From NCBI RefSeq assembly GCF_036090055.1, contig NZ_CP107970.1, forward strand, positions 4,156,501 through 4,220,500: DNA of 64,000 nucleotides. Direction: 5' to 3'. Below are positions 16,376-24,488 of this stretch, one piece after another. The notes below the pieces were generated by a model. It was not told the DNA's origin, did not search any database, and was given only the letters and a program-made list of their open reading frames with translations. The stretch's first letter is position 1; each line of letters opens with the position of its first letter. The DNA comes from Nocardioides sp. NBC_00368 (GTDB taxonomy: Bacteria; Actinomycetota; Actinomycetes; Propionibacteriales; Nocardioidaceae). The position numbers and the translations under genes are program-made.

Positions 16376-17314
16376 GTGGTCGAGTCCTTCGTCCTCGGCC
16401 AGACGCCCACGCTGACCCGCGCCGACGTCGCGGGTGCGGTCGGCGTGCCCATGGAGGTCGCCGAGGACCTCTGGCACCACCTCGGCTTCCCGCACGCGGG
16501 CGACGACGAGATCGCCTTCACCGAGGCCGATGTCGAGGCGCTGCGGATGACGCAGGAGCTCGTACGTCTCGGGGTGCTCAGCGAGGACCGGCAGGCCGCC
16601 CTCGTGCGGACCTGGGGGCGTTCCTACGCCCGCCTGGCCGAGTGGCAGACGTCGCTGCTGGCCGAGGTCGCCCGCGAGCGGGGCGGCGACGAGGTCGAGG
16701 ACCTGGTCGCGCTGACCGCGCAGGTGCTGCCGCTGGTCGAGTCGCTGCAGGACTACGTCTGGCGGCGCCACCTGGTCAGCGCGGCGCGACGGATGCTCAC
16801 CGTCGCGGACGCGTCCGCGGTGCCGCTGGCGGTCGGGTTTCTCGACATCGTCGGCTACACCGCCCGCTCCAAGCGGCTCAGCGACAAGGAGCTGGTCGAC
16901 TGGGTCGAGGAGTTCGAGGACACCTGCTCCGACGTCGTCGTCGAGCACGGCGGCCGGGTGATCAAGTATCTCGGCGACGGCGTGTTCTTCACCTTCGAGG
17001 ACGTCGCCTCCGCCGCCCGGACGGCGCTGGAGCTGGCGGCCCTCGGGGAAGCCAAGGAGAGCGCGTTTCCTCACGTCAGGGCCGGCATCTCCTACGGCGA
17101 CGTGGTCCTCAGGCTCGGCGACGTGTTCGGCCCGACGGTCAACATCGCCGCACGCCTCACGACGGTCGCCCGGCCCTCGTCGGTGGTCATCGACGAGAAC
17201 GCGGCGGCCGCGCTCGAGGGCGTCGAGGGCTTCCAGGTCGAGAAGATGCGGCGTACGAGCGTCAAGGGCTACTCCCGCCTGCAGGCGTTCCGGCTACGGT
17301 CCTCATCCGATTGA
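16376..17314 (+). CDS. Class III adenylate/guanylate cyclase
   Basis: A cytoplasmic cyclase with an N-terminal helical regulatory region (residues 1-130, similar in kind to the Rv1264-type autoinhibitory domain) and a C-terminal catalytic domain. The latter has FLDIVGYT (first metal aspartate), YLGDGVFFTF (second metal aspartate), RAGISYGDVV and GPTVNIAARL. The GTG at 16376 is the first standard start, but protein-like codons (LTLDDQTDEG...) continue in frame back to 16292. There a CTG overlaps the TGA of the preceding gene, so the true start may be CTG at 16292 (340 residues). It makes cAMP next to a cAMP-binding protein. Confidence 0.9.
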   Translation: MVESFVLGQTPTLTRADVAGAVGVPMEVAEDLWHHLGFPHAGDDEIAFTEADVEALRMTQELVRLGVLSEDRQAALVRTWGRSYARLAEWQTSLLAEVARERGGDEVEDLVALTAQVLPLVESLQDYVWRRHLVSAARRMLTVADASAVPLAVGFLDIVGYTARSKRLSDKELVDWVEEFEDTCSDVVVEHGGRVIKYLGDGVFFTFEDVASAARTALELAALGEAKESAFPHVRAGISYGDVVLRLGDVFGPTVNIAARLTTVARPSSVVIDENAAAALEGVEGFQVEKMRRTSVKGYSRLQAFRLRSSSD

Positions 17315-17396
17315 ACCCGCCCGACTGAACCGGGCCAGGAAAGTCGGGCCCGGAGGGGTGCTCCCGAGCCAGGCTTGACGGCGAAAGGAGGACCAC

Positions 17397-18269
17397 ATGA
17401 TCGGCACGCTCAACACCCTGGTCGACCTGGTCGAGGCAGAGCTCGACGACGGGCTCGCCGGCGAGGTGGACGTGGCTCGGGTCGCACGCGACCACGGCAC
17501 CACCGAATACCACCTGCGCCGGATGTTCTCGGCCCTGGCCGGGATGCCGTTGTCCGAGTACGTACGCCGCCGCCGGATGACCCTGGCCGCGGCCGACCTG
17601 GTCGCCGGCGCCCCCGACCTCCTGGAGGTGGCGGTGCGCTACGGCTACGGCTCGACCGAGGCGTTCGGGCGCGCGTTCCGTGCGGTGCACGGAACGGCTC
17701 CCGCCGACGTACGCCGTTCCGGTGGTCCGCTACGCACACAACCCACGCTCAGGTTCCGCCTGAGCGTCGAAGGGAGCACCCCGATGGACGTCACCATCAA
17801 CGACATGCCCGAGCTGCGGCTCGTCGGCCACGCCGCCAAGGTTCCGCTGATCTACGAGGGCGTGAACCCCCACATCCAGGCACACATCGCCTCTCTCGAG
17901 CCGGCGGAGCACGTTCGGCTCAAGGAGCTCAACGACACCGACCCGCGCGGCATCCTCGCGGTCACCGACTCCCCGTCGCCCGATGCGCCGGAGGGGACGA
18001 TGATCACCTACCTGCACGGGGTCGCCGTCACCCCGTCGGCGACCGTGCCCGAGGGGCTCGACGGCATCACGGTGCCGGCCGGCTCCTGGGCGGTCTTCGC
18101 CGCCAGCGGCCCGCACCCGGAGACGCTGCAGCAGCTCTGGGCGGCGACCGCGACCGACTGGTTCCCGTCGAACCCGTGGCGGCTCCGTCCCGGCCCCTCC
18201 GTCCTGCGCTACCTCGAGCTCACCGAGACGTACGCGTCCTGCGAGCTGTGGTTGCCGGTCGAGCGGTGA
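17397..18269 (+). CDS. AraC family regulator with GyrI-like effector domain
   Basis: A 290-residue transcription factor. The N-terminal AraC helix-turn-helix pair covers about 1-110 (RRMFSALAGMPLSEYVRRRR; VAVRYGYGSTEAFGRAFRAV). A GyrI/BmrR-type effector-binding domain follows from MDVTINDMPELRLVGH to the end. This architecture, as in Rob-like regulators, senses small hydrophobic or cationic compounds and often controls efflux or stress genes. A strong AAAGGAGG site lies 7 bp before the ATG. No target gene is obvious; the next feature is a 90-nt repeat. Confidence 0.9.
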   Translation: MIGTLNTLVDLVEAELDDGLAGEVDVARVARDHGTTEYHLRRMFSALAGMPLSEYVRRRRMTLAAADLVAGAPDLLEVAVRYGYGSTEAFGRAFRAVHGTAPADVRRSGGPLRTQPTLRFRLSVEGSTPMDVTINDMPELRLVGHAAKVPLIYEGVNPHIQAHIASLEPAEHVRLKELNDTDPRGILAVTDSPSPDAPEGTMITYLHGVAVTPSATVPEGLDGITVPAGSWAVFAASGPHPETLQQLWAATATDWFPSNPWRLRPGPSVLRYLELTETYASCELWLPVER

Positions 18270-18359
18270 ATGTTCACCGAGGTAACTCGGTGAACGGTCG
18301 CTGCCCTCGCGGAACTCCACGAAGGAGGTGAGTGCTGACCGAGGTACCTCGGTCAGCAT
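18270..18359. repeat. 90-nt palindromic element, copy 3 (inverted orientation)
   Basis: The element begins 1 bp after the preceding TGA. It has two strong hairpins: 18272-18295 (arms of 10 around GTAA) and 18334-18357 (a perfect 24-bp palindrome). The outer arms also pair with each other with few mismatches. Read on the minus strand, its core TTCGTGGAGTTCC...GCGAC aligns with the core of copies 1 and 2, and the length is again 90 nt. The outer stems have diverged in sequence while keeping complementarity. Confidence 0.8.
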
Positions 18360-18366
18360 CCACACA

Positions 18367-19305
18367 TCAGCGGATCGTGACCTGACGATTGGCGAGCCCG
18401 GCGCGAGCCGAACGCACCTCGGGGGTGATCTCGGAGTCGTCGGCGAGCGCCTCGTCGAGCAGCTTCTTGAAGGCGACCGCCGGCTCCTCGAGCGCCTCGG
18501 CACCGGTGCCGACCGGCAGGTCCCAGACGGGGGCGAGCAGACCATGGGCGCGGAACATGCCGACGAAACGGGCGTCGGGGACGATCACGTCGTCACCGGC
18601 CACGTGCAGCCGCGCGAGCGCGGTGAGCAGGGCGTCCTCGGGCTCGGGCATGACCCAGCGCAGGTGCTCCTTGGAGCCCACCGAGGTCCAGTACGCAGCC
18701 TCGACCGAGGTCAGCCGCTCGGTCGGCATCACCGACTCGTTGGCGTGCTCGAGCGCGTGCTCGAAGTCGCCCTTGTCCTCGACGTCGCCGAGCCACCAGT
18801 CGAAGCCCTCGTGGACGGTGACGTCCAGGGACTCGTTGGTGACGATGTCCTGCAACCGCGGGCCGGCGCCCGGCGCGGAGGTGAGACCGAAGATGCCGGA
18901 CTCGCCCGCGGTGCGGCTCTCCAGCGCCTGGAGCAGCGCCGCGGCCACATCACGCGACACGTCGCCGTAGTTGTGCTGCACCTGCAGCCCGGCCCAGACC
19001 TCGCCCGAGTCACGCGACATCGCCGGCGCGGCGCCCGGCAGCAGGGTGCCGAGCGTGACCGGGGTCGACTCATAGCCCTTCACAGACAGCGACACCGTCG
19101 CCGAGGGCACCAGCTCGCGCAGCGCGACCAGGTCGCACTCACCCGGCAGGCCCTCGAACGGGCGCCCCACGAACGCGCCGCCGGCGGCACCGTGGCACGC
19201 CTTGTAACGCTTGCCGGACCCGCACGGGCACGCCGCGCGCGGGTTGGGACCGTCCGTCGGGGCCGCAGCCGCCTGACGGTTCTTGACTCGGGACTTCTTG
19301 GCCAC
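18367..19305 (-). CDS. DUF5926 family SEC-C motif protein
   Basis: A 312-residue cytoplasmic protein. It starts basic (AKKSRVKNRQ) and carries a SEC-C zinc motif, ACPCGSGKRYKACHG, at about residues 26-40, which binds zinc through C-x-C-x8-C-H and resembles the SecA C-terminus. The rest matches the actinobacterial DUF5926 family, of unknown function. The GTG at 19305 is preferred over TTG 19311 because TAGGGT lies 6 bp upstream. Confidence 0.85.
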   Translation of the reverse strand: MAKKSRVKNRQAAAAPTDGPNPRAACPCGSGKRYKACHGAAGGAFVGRPFEGLPGECDLVALRELVPSATVSLSVKGYESTPVTLGTLLPGAAPAMSRDSGEVWAGLQVQHNYGDVSRDVAAALLQALESRTAGESGIFGLTSAPGAGPRLQDIVTNESLDVTVHEGFDWWLGDVEDKGDFEHALEHANESVMPTERLTSVEAAYWTSVGSKEHLRWVMPEPEDALLTALARLHVAGDDVIVPDARFVGMFRAHGLLAPVWDLPVGTGAEALEEPAVAFKKLLDEALADDSEITPEVRSARAGLANRQVTIR

Positions 19306-19311
19306 GGCCAA

Positions 19312-19317
19312 ACCCTA
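19312..19317 (-). promoter_or_regulatory. -10 box of the SEC-C gene leaderless promoter
   Basis: TAGGGT on the minus strand, 6 bp before the GTG at 19305. The 69-nt palindromic repeat lies 22 bp further upstream. Confidence 0.45.
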
Positions 19318-19339
19318 ACCTGCCGGGCCCCTGCCTCAT

Positions 19340-19408
19340 GTAACACGTCGTTCGTGGGACTGGTCGCCCGTTCAGAACGACCGGATAGACCTACGAACAG
19401 CGTGTTAC
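19340..19408. repeat. 69-nt palindromic element, copy 1
   Basis: The outer arms 19340-19358 and 19390-19408 (GTAACACG..GTTCGT and its complement) pair with three mismatches. The copy at 46336-46404 has exactly the same length and about 55 of 69 identical bases. It lies 7 bp beyond the stop of the GDPD gene on the minus strand and upstream of the SEC-C gene. Confidence 0.88.
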
Positions 19409-19415
19409 ACGAGGA

Positions 19416-20186
19416 TCAGCGGCCGAGCAGCTCCAGCATGAACCCCGGACGGTCGGTGATGACCGCGTTGACCCCGAGGTCGAGGCAGAGCTTGAGCTGC
19501 TCCTCGGTGTTGACGGTGTAGACGTGGAGGTTGCGACCCTTCGACGCCAGCCGCCGGGCGAGCTTGGGGTGGGCGGTGAGCATCTCGATCCCGGCGCCCA
19601 GCCACCAGTCGGGACCGATCGCGTGCCGAAGGAGCGACCAGTTGGCGGCACGGTCGATGAGCTGGACCAGGGGCACACCCGGGGCCAGCCGCTCCACCCG
19701 CTGCAGCGCCGTGAAGGAGAAGCTCATCACCCGCACCGGGCTGCCCGGGCCCGCCCAGCCGAAGTCGTTGAGCACGTCGACCAGCCGCCCCTCGGTGAGC
19801 CCGCCGTAGCGCGTCGGGTGCTTGGTCTCGATCGCCATCTCGACGTGCCGGGGGTAGTCCCGCACCACCTTCAGCAGCCGGTGCAGCGTGAGCACGCCGC
19901 GCATGTCCCGGTCCGGCGCCTCGTCCTCGCCGTCCCAGAACCCGTTCTTCCAGGCCGCGAAGTCGATCGCCTGCAGCTCGGCGAGGGTCATCTCCGAGAC
20001 CAGCCCACGCGCGCCGATCCGGCGCAGGTGCCGGTCGTGGACGCAGACGAGATGGCCGTCCATCGTCAGGCGTACGTCGCACTCCAAGGCGTCCGCACCC
20101 GCATCCAGGGCCGCGACGTACGCAGCCAGGGTGTGCTCCGCGATCTCATGACTGGCGCCGCGATGCGCGACCACCTGGGGCCTCAT
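19416..20186 (-). CDS. Glycerophosphodiester phosphodiesterase family protein
   Basis: A 256-residue GDPD hydrolysing glycerophosphodiesters to glycerol-3-phosphate and an alcohol. Catalytic residues sit in AHRGASHE (HR) near the start, ECDVRLTMDGHLVCVHD (E, D, H) and METAIETKHPTR-like MAIETKHP. The C-terminal VYTVNTEEQ and GVNAVITDRP are typical. No signal peptide, so it acts inside the cell. I chose the ATG at 20186 (MRPQVVAHRG); an ATG at 20204 is an alternative. Confidence 0.9.
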   Translation of the reverse strand: MRPQVVAHRGASHEIAEHTLAAYVAALDAGADALECDVRLTMDGHLVCVHDRHLRRIGARGLVSEMTLAELQAIDFAAWKNGFWDGEDEAPDRDMRGVLTLHRLLKVVRDYPRHVEMAIETKHPTRYGGLTEGRLVDVLNDFGWAGPGSPVRVMSFSFTALQRVERLAPGVPLVQLIDRAANWSLLRHAIGPDWWLGAGIEMLTAHPKLARRLASKGRNLHVYTVNTEEQLKLCLDLGVNAVITDRPGFMLELLGR

Positions 20187-20322
20187 GAGGAGATTGTGGG
20201 CCATTCGGCAAGCCCCGTCGCGCGACACGAGCGAGATGTAACCAATGACGCGATCGGTGGTCACGTCCGCTCGTACCCGCAGCGGGACTGCCGAGAACGG
20301 GCACGACCTCGAGCCGGTGACG

Positions 20323-21039
20323 TCACCGCCCGCCGGCCACCCGCAGCGTGGTCGCGGTGACGTACGAAGCCTTGTCGCTCATCAGCCAGGCGACCGCCTC
20401 GGCGACCTCGTCGGGTGAGGACGCGCGGCCGATCGGGATCTGGGGCGCCATCCGCTCGATCCGGCCGGGGTCACCGGTGGCGGCGTGCAGGTCGGTCTCG
20501 GTGAGTCCGGGGGCGACCGCGACGACCCGGATACCGAGCGCGGCGACCTCGAGCCCGAGGCCCTTGGTGAGCGCGTCGATCCCGGCCTTGGCAGCGGCGT
20601 AGTGGACGTACTCTCCCGGCGATCCCAGGGTCGCGGCGCCGGAGGAGATGTTGACGATCACGCCACCCTCGGCCAGCGCGGACACCGCCGCCCGGGCGAC
20701 CAGCGTGGGTCCGACCAGATTGACGTCGTACGTCTTCCGGATCTCGTCCGCAGGTGTGTCGACGAGAGGCGCGTAGCGGTAGGTCGCGCCGGCGTTGTTG
20801 ACCACGCCGGTGATCGGCCCGGCGGCCTCGAAGAGCGCGGCGATCCCGGCGTCGGCGGTGATGTCGGCGCCCACGATCTCGCAGGCGACCCCGAGCGCCC
20901 GGATCTCGTCCCGCGTCGCCTCGGCGGATGCCTCGTCGGACAGGTAGCCGAGCACGAGCGAGTGGCCGTCAGCGGCCAGGCGATGAGCGATGGCGGCACC
21001 GATGCCGCGGGTGCCTCCGGTGATGAGCGTCCGTTTCAC
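20323..21039 (-). CDS. Short-chain dehydrogenase/reductase (SDR)
   Basis: A 238-residue classical SDR. NAD(P) site TGGTRGIG (8-15), NNAG in the middle, catalytic serine in NISSG and YxxxK in YVHYAAAK, with PGLTETDL afterwards. The FabG-like sequence suggests reduction of a keto group, substrate unknown. The GTG start overlaps the stop of the upstream membrane protein gene (GTGA), so the two are coupled. Confidence 0.92.
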   Translation of the reverse strand: MKRTLITGGTRGIGAAIAHRLAADGHSLVLGYLSDEASAEATRDEIRALGVACEIVGADITADAGIAALFEAAGPITGVVNNAGATYRYAPLVDTPADEIRKTYDVNLVGPTLVARAAVSALAEGGVIVNISSGAATLGSPGEYVHYAAAKAGIDALTKGLGLEVAALGIRVVAVAPGLTETDLHAATGDPGRIERMAPQIPIGRASSPDEVAEAVAWLMSDKASYVTATTLRVAGGR

Positions 21040-21806
21040 ACCCGAAGGGTGTCACGCAGCCGCCACGCCACCAGCGCCAGTGCCAGGACACCGGCGAGCG
21101 CCCACCCGGCCGGGTAGTGCACGGCGGGCTCGTTCCAGCGCTCGTGGAAGTAGACCAGGTGTGAGGAGAGCAGCCCGGCGTCGAGCGAGCGGCCCTCCTG
21201 GATGAGTACGCCGATGGCGACCAGCACCGTCAGCAGCGTCTGCATCGCCCAGCCCAGGATCCACGCCGGCACCCAGGCGACGACGTCGACGGCGCGGCGT
21301 ACGGACGTCACCAGGACGGTCACCAACGCGGCCGCCAGGAGCGCGTCGATCACCGACGACGGCAGCTCGCCGGGGAGCATGCCGTCCAGCCAGAGCGGTA
21401 CACAGACGGCCGGTGCGGCCAGCATCGGAGCCCGCAGCACGCAGGGCCCGAGGCTCGCCGCGATCCCGGCGGCGAGACCCGCGACCGTCGTGACCGCGGC
21501 GACGACGACCAGGTGGGTCAGCATCCTCGGGTTGGTCGCCGCCGGCCCCGCGGCGAGCGTCAGCCCCAGCAGTGCCGCAGCTGCGACACCGGCCCCGGCC
21601 AGGGTGGCGCTGAGCAGCCGGCGGTCCGGGCGCAGCCCGGCGGCGAGCCCGCCCAGCGCGGCGGCGAGCAGGGTGAACGACACCAGCTCGGCGACCATCG
21701 GGGCGAGCAGGAGCGGCTGCGGCTGGACGAGCTGGGGCAGGAATCCGACGCCCCAACCCGCGGCCGCGACCAGCGGAACCATCCACAGACGCGTCCGTTC
21801 AGTCAT
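21036..21806 (-). CDS. Polytopic membrane protein of unknown function
   Basis: A 256-residue hydrophobic protein with about six to eight predicted membrane helices and a short loop containing FHERWNEPAVHYPAGW near the C-terminus. No conserved domain was recognised. It is translationally coupled to the downstream SDR gene, but nothing links it to a pathway. Confidence 0.75.
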   Translation of the reverse strand: MTERTRLWMVPLVAAAGWGVGFLPQLVQPQPLLLAPMVAELVSFTLLAAALGGLAAGLRPDRRLLSATLAGAGVAAAALLGLTLAAGPAATNPRMLTHLVVVAAVTTVAGLAAGIAASLGPCVLRAPMLAAPAVCVPLWLDGMLPGELPSSVIDALLAAALVTVLVTSVRRAVDVVAWVPAWILGWAMQTLLTVLVAIGVLIQEGRSLDAGLLSSHLVYFHERWNEPAVHYPAGWALAGVLALALVAWRLRDTLRV

Positions 21807-21999
21807 GCCCTACACCGTGACAGCCCGAAGGTGAGACCAGGCGGCGAGCCGTGGAACACCAGCCCAACGTCAGGTGGCACGACCGTTGCGATTCATCACC
21901 ATAAAGGGTGGATTTCTTATTGCCAGGCGCCGAAGTGGAATACCTGGGTAGGCTCAGGAGACGTACACGTCCCCCACGCGTGGATGAGGTGAGACCGGC

Positions 22000-23403
22000 A
22001 TGACCAAAGCACCCCGAAAGTTCTGGGCCAGAAGCATCAGCACAGCTGCGCTGACCAGCCTCGGGCCTCGGGCCGTGGCTGCCGTCGCGCTGACCGCTGC
22101 GTTCGCCGTCATGGCCCCCGACGAGGGCAGCCTCGACACCGGTCATCAGCGGCCCGAGCTGCCCGACCCGGGCGCGCTCCAGGACCCGCTGGGCATCGCC
22201 AACGGCCTGGGCGGCGTGAAGAACCTGACCCCGACCGACGCGGTGAGGCTGGCCTCCAACGCCGAGGAGCTGTCCATCCCGCCGGTCGCCCTGGCCGCCT
22301 ACCAGCGCGCGGCCACCGTGCTCAACGACGCCGACGCCTCCTGCCGCATCGACTGGGCGCTGATCGCCGCGATCGGCATGGTCGAGAGCAACCACGGCCG
22401 CTTCGGCGGCAGCGAGCTGAACTCCAACGGCCTCGCCCTCCCCGCGATCATCGGCCCACAGCTCAACGGCGCCGGCAACTACGCGGCGGTCCGCGACACC
22501 GACAACGGTCTCTACGACCACGACACCGTCTACGACCACGCGGTCGGCCCGATGCAGTTCATCCCCTCGACCTGGACCTTCGCCGGCACCGACGGCGACG
22601 GCGACAACCGCCGCGACCCCCAGGACATCGACGATGCCGCCGTCGCCACGGCGGCCTTCCTGTGTGCCGGCACCGAGGACGTCAGCACCGACTCCGGCGC
22701 CAACGCCGCGGTCTACCGCTACAACCAGAGCGACACGTACGTCGAGGCGGTGCTGAAGATCGCCGACCAGTACCGCAACGGGGAGTTCCCGGGATCGCCG
22801 AGCGTGGACGGCGGATCGCCCTCCACGATGAAGCCGAACGTGTCCGCACTCCCGCGCACCTCGAACAACGTCACGAAGCCCGACGCCGACACCGACGGCG
22901 CCGACAAGACCCCGGTGCCGGCCGAGCCGGTGGAGTCCGACAGCGGCTCCGGCGACAACGAGCCCGACCCTTCGACGGAGCCCACCACCGAGCCCAGCGG
23001 CGACCCCACCACCGAGCCCACCGACGGCACGGACCCCGGCGACGGGGAGACCAGCGAGCCCACCCCGACCCCGACTCCCACACCGACGCCGACTCCGACT
23101 CCGGACCCCGTCGACGTGACCACGGCCGAGACCCTGACCGCGCCCAGCCGCAAGGCGATGGAGGACGTCTACGGCACCACGCTCGAGGCGAGCATGCAGG
23201 AGCAGATCATCGACGACTGCATCGCCGAGTTCGAGGACGACGCGGCGATGCCGACCGACCTGGCGCTGCGGGAGTTCGTACGCAGCCTGGCGGGCACCAC
23301 TGGCTACGAGACCCTCCAGCCGGGCGCCACCGAGGAGGAGATCGCCAGCCGAGCGACGACCGCGCCGGAGACCACCGACGGCGACGCTGCGCCGACGGCC
23401 TGA
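22000..23403 (+). CDS. Lytic murein transglycosylase (SLT_2/MltB-like) with Pro/Thr-rich linker
   Basis: A 467-residue exported cell-wall enzyme. An N-terminal signal/anchor helix (AVAAVALTAAFAVMA, about 25-40) precedes the catalytic domain (about 75-260). The probable catalytic Glu129 is in IGMVESNHGRFGG, followed by GPMQFIPSTW and the DADGDG-like GTDGDGDNRRDPQDI. It cleaves peptidoglycan glycan strands. A long Ser/Thr/Pro-rich region with a (PT)n run (about 275-370) then leads to a roughly 95-residue C-terminal domain (TAPSRKAMEDVYG...) that I do not recognise. GAGGTGAG precedes the ATG. Confidence 0.9.
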   Translation: MTKAPRKFWARSISTAALTSLGPRAVAAVALTAAFAVMAPDEGSLDTGHQRPELPDPGALQDPLGIANGLGGVKNLTPTDAVRLASNAEELSIPPVALAAYQRAATVLNDADASCRIDWALIAAIGMVESNHGRFGGSELNSNGLALPAIIGPQLNGAGNYAAVRDTDNGLYDHDTVYDHAVGPMQFIPSTWTFAGTDGDGDNRRDPQDIDDAAVATAAFLCAGTEDVSTDSGANAAVYRYNQSDTYVEAVLKIADQYRNGEFPGSPSVDGGSPSTMKPNVSALPRTSNNVTKPDADTDGADKTPVPAEPVESDSGSGDNEPDPSTEPTTEPSGDPTTEPTDGTDPGDGETSEPTPTPTPTPTPTPTPDPVDVTTAETLTAPSRKAMEDVYGTTLEASMQEQIIDDCIAEFEDDAAMPTDLALREFVRSLAGTTGYETLQPGATEEEIASRATTAPETTDGDAAPTA

Positions 23404-23409
23404 GCTCGG

Positions 23410-24423
23410 TCAGACCTTGATCACCGTCTTGCCGAAGTTCTGACCACGAAGCATCCGGTTGAACGCGGCGGGCGCGTTCTCGAGTCCTTCGGTGATGTCC
23501 TCGCGGTAGCGGAGCCTGCCCTCGGCCAGCCATGCGGTCGCCTCGGCGAGGAACCGCTCCTCGTGGTCACGGACGAACTCGGTCTGGATGAAACCCCTGA
23601 TCAGCAGCGACTTGTTGAGCACGTGCCGCATCAGCCCGGGCGCCCGGTCGGGCCCCTCCGGCGCGGCGGTGTCGTTGTAGTGGGCGATCAGACCGCAGAC
23701 CGGCACCCGGGCGAACTTGTTGAGCCGCGGCAGCACCGCGTCCCAGACGTGCCCGCCGACGTTCTCGAAGTAGACGTCGATGCCGTCCGGGACGGCCGCC
23801 TTCAGCTGGTCCTTGAAGTCGGGCGCACGATGGTCCAGCGCCGCGTCGAAGCCGAGCTCGGTCAGGTGCGCCACCTTCTCCGGCCCGCCGGCGATCCCCG
23901 CCGCCCGGCAGCCGAGGATCTTGGCGATCTGCCCGACCGTGGCGCCCACCGGGCCGGTCGCCGCCGCGACGACGACGGTCTCGCCGGGCTTGGGCCGCCC
24001 GATCTGGGTCAGCCCCGCGTACGCCGTGAACCCCGGCATCCCCAGGACCCCCAGTGCGGTGGAGACCGGCGCGGCGGACGGGTCGAGGCGGCGGGTGTGC
24101 CTGGCCGGCGCGACCGAGAACGACTGCCAGCCTCCGTACGCCAGCACCAGGTCGCCCACCTGCCGCGACGGGTCCCGCGACTCGACGACCTCGGCGACCG
24201 TCGCCCCCGGCAGGACGTCACCGAGCGCGGTCGGCTCGGCGTACGAGGGCGCATCGCTCATCCGTCCGCGCATGTAGGGGTCGAGCGAGAGGAATTTCGT
24301 ACGCAGCAGCACCTCTCCCTCCGTCGGCGTCGGGACCTCGGAGGTGACGATCGAGAAGTCGTCGGCGGTGGGCTCGCCGACCGGGCGGGCGCGGAGCAGG
24401 ATCTGGGTGTTCATGTCGGTCAT
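23410..24423 (-). CDS. NADP-dependent MDR-family oxidoreductase (CurA/prostaglandin reductase-like)
   Basis: A 337-residue zinc-independent medium-chain reductase. It shows LSLDPYMRGRM near residue 50, the cofactor region VVVAAATGPVGATVGQIAKILG, YFENVGG and RGFIQTEFV. Members reduce the double bond of alpha,beta-unsaturated carbonyl compounds with NADPH. The ATG at 24423 is used; MNTQILL at 24414 is equally possible. It is divergent from an amidohydrolase gene across an AT-rich palindrome and convergent with the transglycosylase, only 6 bp apart. Confidence 0.92.
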   Translation of the reverse strand: MTDMNTQILLRARPVGEPTADDFSIVTSEVPTPTEGEVLLRTKFLSLDPYMRGRMSDAPSYAEPTALGDVLPGATVAEVVESRDPSRQVGDLVLAYGGWQSFSVAPARHTRRLDPSAAPVSTALGVLGMPGFTAYAGLTQIGRPKPGETVVVAAATGPVGATVGQIAKILGCRAAGIAGGPEKVAHLTELGFDAALDHRAPDFKDQLKAAVPDGIDVYFENVGGHVWDAVLPRLNKFARVPVCGLIAHYNDTAAPEGPDRAPGLMRHVLNKSLLIRGFIQTEFVRDHEERFLAEATAWLAEGRLRYREDITEGLENAPAAFNRMLRGQNFGKTVIKV

Positions 24424-24457
24424 CCGGCCATGGTGCCTCACCGGCGGGCAGGCTTGC

Positions 24458-24471
24458 TTAATCACGATTAA
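24458..24471. promoter_or_regulatory. Candidate operator between divergent oxidoreductase and amidohydrolase genes
   Basis: TTAATCACGATTAA forms an inverted repeat (TTAATC / GATTAA around AC) in a strikingly AT-rich 25-bp patch of an otherwise GC-rich region. It lies between the two start codons. No regulator gene is adjacent, so the binding protein is unknown. Confidence 0.45.
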
Positions 24472-24488
24472 TCTTATTGACTTAACTC

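Noticed and set aside
21807..21999. Possible c-di-AMP riboswitch upstream of the lytic transglycosylase
   Set aside because: Cell-wall hydrolase genes in actinobacteria often have one, but I could not find its conserved core or pairing here.
23040..23105. Simple-sequence repeat CCGACTCCCACA
   Set aside because: It encodes a (PT)n linker in the transglycosylase, ordinary for exported proteins.
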